14,364 nt of DNA from Clostridia bacterium (GTDB taxonomy: Bacteria > Bacillota > Clostridia > Lachnospirales > WQUN01): the NCBI GenBank assembly GCA_025997155.1, contig BNUF01000054.1, positions 1 to 14,364 of the forward strand. The letters run 5' to 3'. This document shows, piece after piece, positions 1-6,997 of the stretch. Numbering within the stretch: the first letter of the stretch is position 1; each line of letters begins with the position of its first letter. Under the pieces are notes generated by a model. That model made no database searches. It was not told the DNA's origin and was given only the letters and a program-made list of their open reading frames with translations. The position numbers and the translations under genes were made by a program.

Positions 1-634
1 TAAAATGCAGGTTGATTCTCTCGTCGAGTTCGTGTATTTTCAAAGTTTTTTCGCAGAGCTCGCGGACAATCTCAGGAGCGACCCGTGGTTTTAGTTTCTC
101 GATTATATTGTTTACGGAGTCGCAAAACACCCGCGAATATTGATTTCTAAACGCGATAACCCAACTGTCCGAATAATTTTCGGACATAAAATTTCGTTTG
201 CAGAGGTCGGTGATTTTGTTAAAAAGTTCAAGCAATCTGTCTGTGTCGTCTTCCGCAATGACCGAATGACAGTAATTTTGAAAAACGTCCGTGTCAAGCG
301 TCACGCCGTCCGAGAGTTCGGCTTTGTAACTCCCTTTAATATTAACAATGTTGATGTATTCGCTGAAATCAATACCCAAAGAATTTTCCCCCGACAGGAT
401 TTTGCGCAGGCGATGGATATACGTCCGCACAACTTTTTTTTCGTCGGCATACTCGTTTGAGGGCCAAATTTCGGACACGATAGTTTCGGGCAAAAAAACC
501 ACGCCGTTTTGGATAATAAGGAACTTGAGAATATCAAGAGCTTTCCCCGAATTCCCCACACCGCTAAGAATACTCGCGCCCTCAAAGGTTATGTCAAAAA
601 CTCCGAACATAGATACATACAGTGGTTTATCCAT
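1..634 (-). CDS. SARP/BTAD-family transcriptional regulator, 3' end off the left edge
   Basis: A frame with no stop runs from an ATG at 632-634 to the left edge, giving 211 visible residues; the C-terminus is missing. Residues ~5-105 look like an OmpR-type winged helix of the SARP/AfsR kind: MFGVFDITFEG at the start, ALDILKFLIIQNG, the hallmark SEIWPSNEYADEK near 54-66, then a recognition-helix-like VRTYIHRLRKIL (69-80). From ~112 (LDTDVFQNY) the pattern fits the start of a bacterial transcriptional activator (BTAD, TPR-like) domain. The start lies 8 nt after the carboxypeptidase stop, with an AGTAGG Shine-Dalgarno-like site ~7 nt upstream, so the two genes are probably co-transcribed. Family knowledge: SARP-like proteins bind DNA and the BTAD region mediates oligomerisation; the target is unknown. 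Longer members add signalling or ATPase domains, which cannot be seen here. Confidence 0.75.
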   Translation of the reverse strand, partial: MDKPLYVSMFGVFDITFEGASILSGVGNSGKALDILKFLIIQNGVVFLPETIVSEIWPSNEYADEKKVVRTYIHRLRKILSGENSLGIDFSEYINIVNIKGSYKAELSDGVTLDTDVFQNYCHSVIAEDDTDRLLELFNKITDLCKRNFMSENYSDSWVIAFRNQYSRVFCDSVNNIIEKLKPRVAPEIVRELCEKTLKIHELDERINLHF

Positions 635-642
635 ATAGATGC

Positions 643-2010
643 CTACTTTCGTCTTTTTTTGCGGCGGTTACGCATTGTGAAACTTTTGTTGCGGCGGCGT
701 TTCCTTTGCGCTATCGCGATTTGCGACGCGATAAACAGCAAGGAAACAAACGCAATCCAGTAGGGAACGGCGGCGCGGGTGAAAGATTTTGTACGCACCG
801 CGTCAAGGTAGTATTTTGTATCTGTTGAAAATGTGCGTTTTTGTACGCTTGCGGCGGAGATAAGGTCGCCGCTGTATAACACTTTATCAGAGATACTATA
901 GGTAATCGTGCCGACTTTCGTACCCGCCTCAATCGGCGTGAGCAGTAAACCGTCCTCGACATACTTTTTGTCGTAAACCACATGGGGCTTTATGTTCGCG
1001 AATTCGGATTCAGTCAAAAAGTCCTTGTATTCCGAATCCGCCAAAATCTGCGCTGTGTCAACCACTCCCAGAGGGGGGCGTTTTACCTTGATTTCTTCTA
1101 TGACGCTATCTTTTGTATGCAATGTCTCAAAATTAAAGTTGTCGAAACCGTAGTCAAAGAGGGTTATGGTGTCCGTCCAGCGTCCGCCGTCGGGGGAGTC
1201 GAACGCCAGCGCAATCAGTTTTTTTCCGTCGCGTTCGGCGGAGGCGGCAAGGCAGTCGCCCGCTTGGTCGTGCGTCCCCGTCTTGATTCCCGTGGCATAC
1301 GGGTAGTAGTATTCGCTTGTCGTGACAAGAAGTTCGTTGTGCGTCACGAAATTATATTCCTGAGTAAACTCGTCGGCGACGGGCGACCCGCTCCCTTTGA
1401 ATCTCTTCTCCGATACTATTTGTCGTATCAGGGGTACGCCCATTGCGGCGCGGCAAATTTTCGCCATATCGGAGGCGGTCGTGTAGTGGTTTATGTCATA
1501 GTAGCCGTGCGGATTCACAAAATTCGAGTCGGCCGCACCCAATTCCTTAGCCTTTTTGTTCATCAAATCGGCAAAAACTCTCTCCGCCTCGGCGTAAGAA
1601 ACGGCGGGGTTCCCCGTCACTCTCCGCGCAACCTCACGCGCCGCGACACAGGACGTTTCGTTGCCCGACGGGATTAGTATAAGCCGCATCATATTGTCGA
1701 CGCGCAGACTTTCGCCAACGCGGTTGCCCGCCTTGCTTGAGTCGTAGGGTACGGAATTTATCTCGTCGCCGACGGTCACAAATTCGTTCTCGTCCAAATA
1801 TTCAAGCGCGACAAGACACGTAAGCACCTTTGTAATGCTCGCGGGGTATACTTTAAGATTCTCGTCCTTTCCGTAAAGGACTTTGCCAGTCGTTTCCTCA
1901 ATGAGCAGCGCGGATTTCGCTTTAAGTTCAAGCGTCGGTTCGGCAAAACAAAGCTGAAAGTTTAGCACACAGCACAAAAAGATTAAAATTACCGCCCGAA
2001 AGATTTTCAT
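643..2010 (-). CDS. D-alanyl-D-alanine carboxypeptidase (PBP5/DacA-DacF type)
   Basis: A 455-residue serine-type DD-carboxypeptidase of the peptidase S11 family, which trims the terminal D-Ala from peptidoglycan stem peptides outside the membrane. All three catalytic motifs are visible: SITK (Ser58, Lys61), SGN (115-117) and KTG (243-245, in IKTGTHDQAG). An N-terminal signal peptide is clear (hydrophobic 5-20, then FAEP near 22-25). A C-terminal PBP5-like beta domain is followed by one hydrophobic segment (~415-434) and a strongly basic tail (RKRRR...RRKKRRK), so anchoring is by a membrane helix rather than the amphipathic helix of classical PBP5. Start ATG has GGAGAG about 9 nt upstream and a consensus promoter at 2058-2086. 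It lies between a surface lipoprotein gene and a SARP-like regulator. Whether it is the vegetative DacA or the sporulation DacF type cannot be decided from sequence alone. Confidence 0.93.
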   Translation of the reverse strand: MKIFRAVILIFLCCVLNFQLCFAEPTLELKAKSALLIEETTGKVLYGKDENLKVYPASITKVLTCLVALEYLDENEFVTVGDEINSVPYDSSKAGNRVGESLRVDNMMRLILIPSGNETSCVAAREVARRVTGNPAVSYAEAERVFADLMNKKAKELGAADSNFVNPHGYYDINHYTTASDMAKICRAAMGVPLIRQIVSEKRFKGSGSPVADEFTQEYNFVTHNELLVTTSEYYYPYATGIKTGTHDQAGDCLAASAERDGKKLIALAFDSPDGGRWTDTITLFDYGFDNFNFETLHTKDSVIEEIKVKRPPLGVVDTAQILADSEYKDFLTESEFANIKPHVVYDKKYVEDGLLLTPIEAGTKVGTITYSISDKVLYSGDLISAASVQKRTFSTDTKYYLDAVRTKSFTRAAVPYWIAFVSLLFIASQIAIAQRKRRRNKSFTMRNRRKKRRK

Positions 2011-2057
2011 AAACGCATACTCTCCGAAACTTCCTACCTATTAGTTAATAATTTAGT

Positions 2058-2086
2058 ATTATAACACATTGATTAATTTTAGTCAA
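2058..2086 (-). promoter_or_regulatory. SigA-type promoter for the carboxypeptidase gene
   Basis: On the minus strand, TTGACT (2081-2086) and TATAAT (2058-2063) are separated by exactly 17 nt, one mismatch from the housekeeping consensus. The -35 box overlaps the stop codon of the upstream lipoprotein gene (2079-2081). The carboxypeptidase and the SARP-like gene can therefore be transcribed independently of the lipoprotein. Confidence 0.8.
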
Positions 2087-3215
2087 AATAAATAATTTTG
2101 TCAATGGGGTTTATTCGATATTTTAAGCCGAGGGCGGTAAGGGGGGTGTACTCCTCCGATTGAAACATTTTGATTTCAAGGTCGTTTACGACAGTTCGTG
2201 TGTCAATAAAAAATTCTCCGTCAAAATATTGGGCGGGAAAGGGGGACAGGGCATAGGCGGAGGAGATTTCGGCGTTTGTGTAGGATACGGTTTTCGCGAA
2301 TTTTCGCTCCGAAACGGCTTTTTTATACGCCTCAAGAATCAACGCCTCATCGGTCACGAGGTAATTGTTTTTTGACAAATTATGGTAATTTTCGCCCGAC
2401 AAAGTATTAACGTTTATATAGTTGATTGCCTTTATTCGCGGGTAAAACTTCAGGTTGTCGTAAAACGCCGAAACGGCGGCGGCGGCGTTTTTTGTCTGAT
2501 ACGAATAGTCTGAATCGCTTTGGTGACTTACGGCATATTCCGAAACGATTACGGGTTTTTTCTTTTGGAAATAAAAGTAAATTTGCTCGAAGTCGGCGGT
2601 GTTTACCCCAACCCAGTCAACAGCGTCGTCCCCGGGGTAGAACAGCCGCGCCTCCGCCAGTTCGTCACAGCTGAAAACAAGCGCGGCGTTCGAGGCGCGG
2701 GACGCGAAAATAGCTCGCGCACTCCTAAAAAAAGATATGTAGTCGGCGGGGTTGTAGCGCGAAATATCGGCGTTCGGGAAAATATCGACGAACACGGGCG
2801 CGTAAAATTCCCCGATTTCGTCGGCGATTTCCGCAAGGTCGTCAAGGTTAAAAGGGTCATAGGCGTTCGCGGGGTTCACGACGATATAAGGCACTTTGGA
2901 ATTGGCGATACAGCTTAGTATAAAACTAACAGGAAAAACGTCTTTTGTCGTGACATTTCGTACATACATAGCGTGGGGGGCGGTTTTTTTGTCAAAATCG
3001 GGGATTTCGTCTTTGGTGTACACTCCCGCGTATACCCCCTCTTTCGGTTCGTATAAACCAAGGCGGGCGTTTTCGTTTCGGACAAAGACGCGGTATTCCT
3101 CCATAACGCGCGGCGGTTCAATGACGATTTCCGCGTCCTTAAAACTTTCAGCTTCTTTTTCTTGCGTACAAGCCGACAAAATAAATATACAGAATATGAC
3201 TAAAATTTTACGCAT
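2079..3215 (-). CDS. Surface lipoprotein with a GH26-like barrel, probably lacking the acid/base residue
   Basis: 378 residues. The N-terminus is a lipoprotein signal: basic start, hydrophobic stretch and lipobox LSAC with Cys16. The middle (~55-300) resembles a glycoside hydrolase family 26 (mannanase-like) TIM barrel; the clearest mark is YPGDDAVDWVGVNT (193-206), followed by KPVIVSEYAVS (220-230), where Glu226 lies at the nucleophile position. Where active GH26 enzymes have a HEMN-type motif with the acid/base Glu, this protein reads PVFVDIFPNAD (140-150), with no Glu. The last ~45 residues (FIDTRTVVNDL...EEYTPLTALGL) look like half of a copper-amine-oxidase N-terminal-like stalk domain; this is weaker. 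Start ATG has AGGAGGA 5-7 nt upstream (3221-3227). I infer an extracytoplasmic, membrane-anchored protein that may bind rather than cleave glycans. Substrate is unknown. Confidence 0.72.
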   Translation of the reverse strand: MRKILVIFCIFILSACTQEKEAESFKDAEIVIEPPRVMEEYRVFVRNENARLGLYEPKEGVYAGVYTKDEIPDFDKKTAPHAMYVRNVTTKDVFPVSFILSCIANSKVPYIVVNPANAYDPFNLDDLAEIADEIGEFYAPVFVDIFPNADISRYNPADYISFFRSARAIFASRASNAALVFSCDELAEARLFYPGDDAVDWVGVNTADFEQIYFYFQKKKPVIVSEYAVSHQSDSDYSYQTKNAAAAVSAFYDNLKFYPRIKAINYINVNTLSGENYHNLSKNNYLVTDEALILEAYKKAVSERKFAKTVSYTNAEISSAYALSPFPAQYFDGEFFIDTRTVVNDLEIKMFQSEEYTPLTALGLKYRINPIDKIIYFD

Positions 3216-3246
3216 ATAAATCCTCCTCTATTACTAATTTTCCCAT

Positions 3247-3252
3247 ATTTTA
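3247..3252 (-). promoter_or_regulatory. Possible -10 element for the lipoprotein gene
   Basis: TAAAAT on the minus strand lies 32 nt upstream of the lipoprotein start codon. No good -35 box is found at 16-18 nt. The region is back to back with the plus-strand promoter at 3272-3300, so the two polymerase footprints would overlap. Weak support. Confidence 0.3.
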
Positions 3253-3271
3253 CACATTACAAACAATGAAA

Positions 3272-3300
3272 TTGACTTTTTGGGGGATATGGGCTAAAAT
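3272..3300 (+). promoter_or_regulatory. SigA-type promoter for the PHP phosphatase gene
   Basis: TTGACT (3272-3277) and TAAAAT (3295-3300) are separated by exactly 17 nt. Transcription would start near 3307, only about 10 nt before the ATG at 3317, where GGTGAG (3307-3312) serves as the ribosome binding site. The promoter lies inside a possible in-frame N-terminal extension from 3266, which argues that the extension is not translated. Confidence 0.72.
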
Positions 3301-3316
3301 TATATCGGTGAGAAAT

Positions 3317-4078
3317 ATGCGCTGTGATTTGCACGTACATTCAGATATATCCGTGGATAGTATAGAAAGTATGGAAACCTACTGCGAACGCGCCCTCGAA
3401 CTCGGCGTGTCTTTTTTGTCGTTTACCGACCACTTGAATAATATGAGTGATATGCCAAAAAATGGGTATTACGATGCCGACAAGTATTTTGAAAATCTGG
3501 AGCGTGTACGCGAAAAATATGACGGACGGTTGCAACTCCTTGCGGGCGTTGAGTTTGGTGAACCTCACAGATACAGACACGAATTTGAACAGACCTTAAA
3601 AAAACCCTACGATTTTATAATGGGGAGTTTGCATATCTGGTATGACGGGCTTTTTTTGTCCCAGATGAGGGAAGTTTCGGTAGAATCGGCGTTCGAGACA
3701 TACTGGAAAGAAATGTATAAAATGATAGAATATGGCGGGTATGACGCGGTGGCGCATTTTGATTTCCCAAAAAGATTATACAAACAGGTAATCTACAACG
3801 ACGACTATTTGAACGAAATATTCGCGCTTATGAAAAAAAACGCCCTGACTCTTGAAATAAACACGTCCTTATTAAGGAAGGGCAAGGCGGACGCACTCCC
3901 AAGCAGCGACATACTCAAGCTATATAAAAACGCGGGAAACGCTTATTTTACAATGGGTTCGGACGCGCACAACGTTCAGGATTTCTACACGAATATGGAA
4001 AAACCGCGCAAGGACGCGGAAAATCTGGGGCTTGAGGAGGTCGTGTTTATCGGACGGCAAGCAGTTCCTCTTTTGTGA
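3317..4078 (+). CDS. PHP-domain phosphatase, histidinol-phosphatase (HisJ/HisK) type
   Basis: 253 residues from the ATG at 3317; this start is chosen because GGTGAG precedes it and a consensus promoter lies just upstream. An in-frame ATG at 3266 has no ribosome binding site. Motifs of the PHP metal-dependent phosphoesterase fold appear in order: DLHVHSD (His6, His8), FTDHLN (Asp38, His39), AGVEFGE (Glu79), GSLHIW (His106), VAHFDFPKR (His147, Asp149), EINTS and the closing MGSDAHN (Asp216, His218). The set and the length fit the histidinol-phosphatase subgroup, which dephosphorylates L-histidinol phosphate in histidine synthesis using a multinuclear metal site. No his gene is nearby, so the substrate is an inference; other PHP phosphoesterases are possible. 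The gene is single and its 3' end overlaps hslO by 32 bp, tail to tail. Confidence 0.85.
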   Translation: MRCDLHVHSDISVDSIESMETYCERALELGVSFLSFTDHLNNMSDMPKNGYYDADKYFENLERVREKYDGRLQLLAGVEFGEPHRYRHEFEQTLKKPYDFIMGSLHIWYDGLFLSQMREVSVESAFETYWKEMYKMIEYGGYDAVAHFDFPKRLYKQVIYNDDYLNEIFALMKKNALTLEINTSLLRKGKADALPSSDILKLYKNAGNAYFTMGSDAHNVQDFYTNMEKPRKDAENLGLEEVVFIGRQAVPLL

Positions 4079-4913
4079 ACTCATAATCTTTCCCGCAAAA
4101 GTGGCAGTGCAAGGTCGCTTTGCCGTCTTCTTCAACGATATTCGAAATTTCGGCGCGTCCCAAACTGGCAAGGGCGGTTTCCATTCGTTCGCGTGAGCAA
4201 TTGCACAGATAGTTTATAGGCGATTCGTCACTCACGGTATAGTCATATCCGTGAAAAAGGTACTCCGCCAAGTCCCTCGGGGTTTTTCCCCGCTCAAAAA
4301 ACGCCGTGACGCCGCCAAGGGCGTATATTCGCTCCTCAAGAGAGTTCGCGAACTCGTCCGTATCCACCGCGTCCGGTAACATTTGTATGATAAATCCGCC
4401 CGCGTTTTTCACGGAATAATCCGTGTCAACGAGAACGCCCAGCGCAACCGCCGACGGCACTTGCTCCGACGCCGTGAAGTAATACGCGATGTCCTCCGCG
4501 ATTTCGCCCGAAACAAGCTCGACCGTCCCCGAATACGGCTCTTTAAGCCCTAAATCCTTGATAACCGTGAGATATCCCGCGCCTACCGCCCCCGCCACGT
4601 CGAGCTTTCCGTCTTCCCGAAGGGGCAAGTCCACGGAGTTTGTGTACGGGCAACCCTTGACGTTTCCTAGGTTGTCCGCCGTCACAAGGATAGATTTAAG
4701 CGCGCCGTTACTTTGCGTCCTAATCGTCAGCAGATTCCCGTCATTTTTCAAATCCGCCGACATAAGCGCGGCGGCGGTGAGCATACGCCCGAACGCCGCC
4801 GTCACCGCGGGAGAGGTTTCGTGGATACTGGCGGCTTTGTTCACCGTCTCGCGGGTATTCGCTATAAACGCCCGCGCAAACCCGCCCACCGTAACGCGTA
4901 TCAAAAAGTCCAT
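4047..4913 (-). CDS. hslO: Hsp33 redox-regulated chaperone
   Basis: 288 residues from the ATG at 4911-4913. This start sits one base after the spoIID-like stop (TGA-T-ATG), has GGAAGTG upstream, and gives the typical MDFLIRVTVGG N-terminus; an ATG eight codons earlier (4937) lies inside the preceding gene and is less likely. The protein follows the Hsp33 pattern throughout, including the ETSPAVTAAFGRMLTAAALMS helix region and GKTPRDLAEYLF. The C-terminal zinc centre is complete: LCNCS (Cys237, Cys239) and CHFCGK (Cys270, Cys273). Family knowledge: the zinc-bound reduced form is inactive; oxidation releases zinc, forms disulfides and turns on holdase activity in the cytoplasm. It is the last gene of the HU-to-hslO unit and probably translationally coupled to the gene before it. 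Confidence 0.95.
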   Translation of the reverse strand: MDFLIRVTVGGFARAFIANTRETVNKAASIHETSPAVTAAFGRMLTAAALMSADLKNDGNLLTIRTQSNGALKSILVTADNLGNVKGCPYTNSVDLPLREDGKLDVAGAVGAGYLTVIKDLGLKEPYSGTVELVSGEIAEDIAYYFTASEQVPSAVALGVLVDTDYSVKNAGGFIIQMLPDAVDTDEFANSLEERIYALGGVTAFFERGKTPRDLAEYLFHGYDYTVSDESPINYLCNCSRERMETALASLGRAEISNIVEEDGKATLHCHFCGKDYEFTKEELLAVR

Positions 4914-4914
4914 A

Positions 4915-6528
4915 TCAATACACTTCCGTATTCGCATAGTAATGTTTTAAAATATCCTTATAGTTAAAGCCCGAATCCGCCAAAGATTTCGCTCCCCATT
5001 GGCTCATACCCGCGCCGTGCCCGTTTCCGCGTCCGACAAAAACCACCGCCGCACCCGACACGGTCGCCCCCTTGTTATTGTCAAGAGGGGCAAGGGGAGT
5101 GTTCGCATATACCGCCTGTTCAGGCTTTTGCATATACACGGTATGCCCTCCGCCAATCATAACAGAAACGCCAAACGGTATCTTTTGTGAAACACCCTCC
5201 GAATACATATACAGGTTGTCATAATCCGCCAAATCCATACCCGAAGTCGAGACGATACAAACGGAACTATCCGAAACCTGCGAAAAGACAGGGAGGGCGA
5301 TATCCGTATTATTATGTATTCTTGCTATAAGCATCTCCTTTTCGGAGGACGCGCCTATGGTAAAAAGCCTGCTCGGCAAGTACGAATCCGACGAAAAGAA
5401 CGAACGGATTTGTTCCTTTTCAAGAGTAACCGCGCCGTTTGTGCCTTGTATAATAAGGCTGTTCACGCGTCCGCTTTGCGTATCGCCGATAGTCACGCCG
5501 AGGACGCTTCCGATAGAATAGCCCTTCCCCTCCGCCATAGACGAAATCTGGGCGGTCGTGTACTCGCGCACCCACTCAAGCCCGCCCTGTTCGGTAGTTT
5601 CGATACTCTGCAAGTAAGGCGCGTCCCCGCCCCAAACGTCGGCGGACGCCGCCGTAACCCCGCCGTTTGACGCGGAAAAAACCGCCTCAATCGGCGCGCC
5701 GTTATAGCGAACCAAAACCCCGCGAGTCGCCACAACGGCGGCGGTGCTTTCTTGGCTTTCGACTGCCGCGCCGTTATACACCTGACAGCTTATGTCGCAT
5801 AAATCATAATTCGGGTAAGGTTTCGCGGCACTCCGATAAAGCGCGTAGGTACGCGCAACGACGGCTTGCGCCTTAAGAGCCTCGGCGTTCCACCCGGACG
5901 GCATCTCGCCCGGCACGACGCTGTACAGGTACTGCTCGAAATCGACGACGTTCACGGGCGTAATCCCGTTTTCGTTACGGTACAATTCGATAACCCCGCG
6001 GTATTCCCGCGTCCCGACAAATGTCGTGTTCTCGGCGCGGATTACGCCGAATCCGCTCGGGTTGTCAAACACAAGGTACGGCTCGCCGCCCTCAAGAATA
6101 CAAACGCGCCTTGAGTCGGGCGGGAGCGTAACCGTCTGCGGATACGCGCCTTGCGGGGCGTCCCCTTCTGTTTTGTACCCGCCGAAGTAGACCGCGAAAA
6201 GGTTGTCGCCAAGCAACGCGACACAGGTTTTCACCCCCTGCGCCGCGTACTCGTCCGCCGCCCCCCGCGCCTCGCCGTAATTATTAAAATCCCGCAAAAC
6301 GCGCAAATAGTACATATTTGTCGGAACAACCGAAAAAGACGCGCCGTGTATCACAGCCGACTCGTTAAAATTCCCGAAACCCACGTGAAGGGTTTTGTCC
6401 CCCAGCGGGACTTCGGAGGCGTTTTTGTATTTCGCCTCAAGTCCTATGCGTATAGTTTCTCCGCTGTCCGCGAACGCCAACGTACTAAAAAAAACGGTAA
6501 GCAGCAACGCCAAAAGTATGCGTCTCAT
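4915..6528 (-). CDS. SpoIID/LytB-domain protein with SPOR-like N-terminus
   Basis: 537 residues. A signal peptide is clear (MRRILLALLLTVFFSTLAFA). Residues ~64-120 (YYLRVLRDFNNYGEARGAAD, then LFAVYFGGY) resemble a SPOR peptidoglycan-binding domain. The SpoIID core follows at ~175-390, with VVPGEMPSGWNAEALKAQAV (Glu208 is the presumed catalytic acid), VARTYAL and SNGGVT. A ~100-residue segment (~395-490) then separates the core from the C-terminal signature GNGHGAGMSQWGAK. Family knowledge: SpoIID is a lytic transglycosylase that cleaves denuded glycan strands and drives engulfment with SpoIIM and SpoIIP; those partners are not in the window. At 537 residues it is longer than B. subtilis SpoIID (about 340), so it could be a LytB-type paralogue. 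Its ATG overlaps the stop of the 65-aa gene (ATGA), and hslO starts 1 nt after its stop. Confidence 0.9.
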   Translation of the reverse strand: MRRILLALLLTVFFSTLAFADSGETIRIGLEAKYKNASEVPLGDKTLHVGFGNFNESAVIHGASFSVVPTNMYYLRVLRDFNNYGEARGAADEYAAQGVKTCVALLGDNLFAVYFGGYKTEGDAPQGAYPQTVTLPPDSRRVCILEGGEPYLVFDNPSGFGVIRAENTTFVGTREYRGVIELYRNENGITPVNVVDFEQYLYSVVPGEMPSGWNAEALKAQAVVARTYALYRSAAKPYPNYDLCDISCQVYNGAAVESQESTAAVVATRGVLVRYNGAPIEAVFSASNGGVTAASADVWGGDAPYLQSIETTEQGGLEWVREYTTAQISSMAEGKGYSIGSVLGVTIGDTQSGRVNSLIIQGTNGAVTLEKEQIRSFFSSDSYLPSRLFTIGASSEKEMLIARIHNNTDIALPVFSQVSDSSVCIVSTSGMDLADYDNLYMYSEGVSQKIPFGVSVMIGGGHTVYMQKPEQAVYANTPLAPLDNNKGATVSGAAVVFVGRGNGHGAGMSQWGAKSLADSGFNYKDILKHYYANTEVY

Positions 6529-6722
6529 TTACTCATAACCTCAACGCGAACGCTGCCCGTCTTGAGCTCGAAATATTGAAACGACTCGGGGTAATGCTTG
6601 AATTTGACGGTAAAAAAGAAATCGCCTTTGTGGATTACCTCGCCGTCGCGGGAATGGGCGTTGCCCGCGTGAACGCGTACCTTGTTCCCCGCCGCGAAAT
6701 CTTTTGCTACGTTATCGGACAT
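6525..6722 (-). CDS. Unassigned 65-residue protein, possibly a small SH3/KOW-like barrel
   Basis: I do not recognise this protein. It has 65 residues, no signal peptide, no membrane segment and no cysteine. The composition is mixed with alternating beta-like stretches: NKVRVHAG (13-20), DGEVIHKGDFFFTVKF (26-41), FQYFEL (48-53) and GSVRVEV (56-62), compatible with a small beta barrel of the KOW or SH3 type. Coding status is well supported by context: AGGAGA (6730-6735) sits 7 nt before the ATG, and the stop codon overlaps the ATG of the spoIID-like gene (ATGA), so the two are probably translationally coupled. In B. subtilis the gene after divIC encodes the S1-domain protein YabR; this product is shorter and shows no S1 signature. 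A nucleic-acid or ribosome-binding role would be a guess. Confidence 0.8.
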   Translation of the reverse strand: MSDNVAKDFAAGNKVRVHAGNAHSRDGEVIHKGDFFFTVKFKHYPESFQYFELKTGSVRVEVMSK

Positions 6723-6733
6723 ATAGACTTCTC

Positions 6734-6997
6734 CTATTCGGTGGAATTGTAGATTACATACTCGTTCGGGAGAACGTAACCAAATTTTTCACGGGCGACT
6801 TTTTCGATATACGCGTCTGTGCCCTGATATTTCTTCTCTTCCTGAATCCGCTGAAACTCTTCGGTCGCCCTGTCTAAGTCTTTTTGCAGAGACGCTTCCT
6901 CAATCAGGTATCGTTTGTAAGGTTTTGCGTAGTTCCACGAAACGACGGCAAAAAAGCCTATAATAAAAACTGAAACGACGACCATTCTTTTTTTCAA
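6734..6997 (-). CDS. divIC: DivIC/FtsB-family septum formation protein
   Basis: 87 residues from a TTG at 6995-6997. One membrane helix (~5-22, VVVSVFIIGFFAVVSW) is followed by a charged coiled-coil stretch (~28-57) and the family's C-terminal signature DAYIEKVAREKFGYVLPNE (61-79). Family knowledge: DivIC/FtsB forms a complex with FtsL and DivIB/FtsQ that activates septal peptidoglycan synthesis. The TTG start is chosen because GAGGG lies exactly 6 nt upstream and the TTG overlaps the yabQ stop (TTGA). The frame stays open to another TTG at 7042, but that has no ribosome binding site, and an ATG at 6985 is too far from the GAGGG. Position after yabP-yabQ matches the Bacillus order. Confidence 0.9.
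   Translation of the reverse strand: MKKRMVVVSVFIIGFFAVVSWNYAKPYKRYLIEEASLQKDLDRATEEFQRIQEEKKYQGTDAYIEKVAREKFGYVLPNEYVIYNSTE

Noticed and set aside
301..585. Minus-strand reading frame of 94 codons near the left end
   Set aside because: It is in another frame of the SARP-like gene, which is open to the window edge and carries recognisable domain motifs.
982..1677. Plus-strand reading frame of 231 codons inside the carboxypeptidase gene
   Set aside because: It is antisense to a gene with all three catalytic motifs, has no recognisable domain and no good ribosome binding site. It reflects the codon composition of the real gene.
4914..4937. Eight-codon N-terminal extension of Hsp33
   Set aside because: It would overlap the end of the spoIID-like gene; the ATG at 4913 gives the usual Hsp33 N-terminus and a coupled stop/start.
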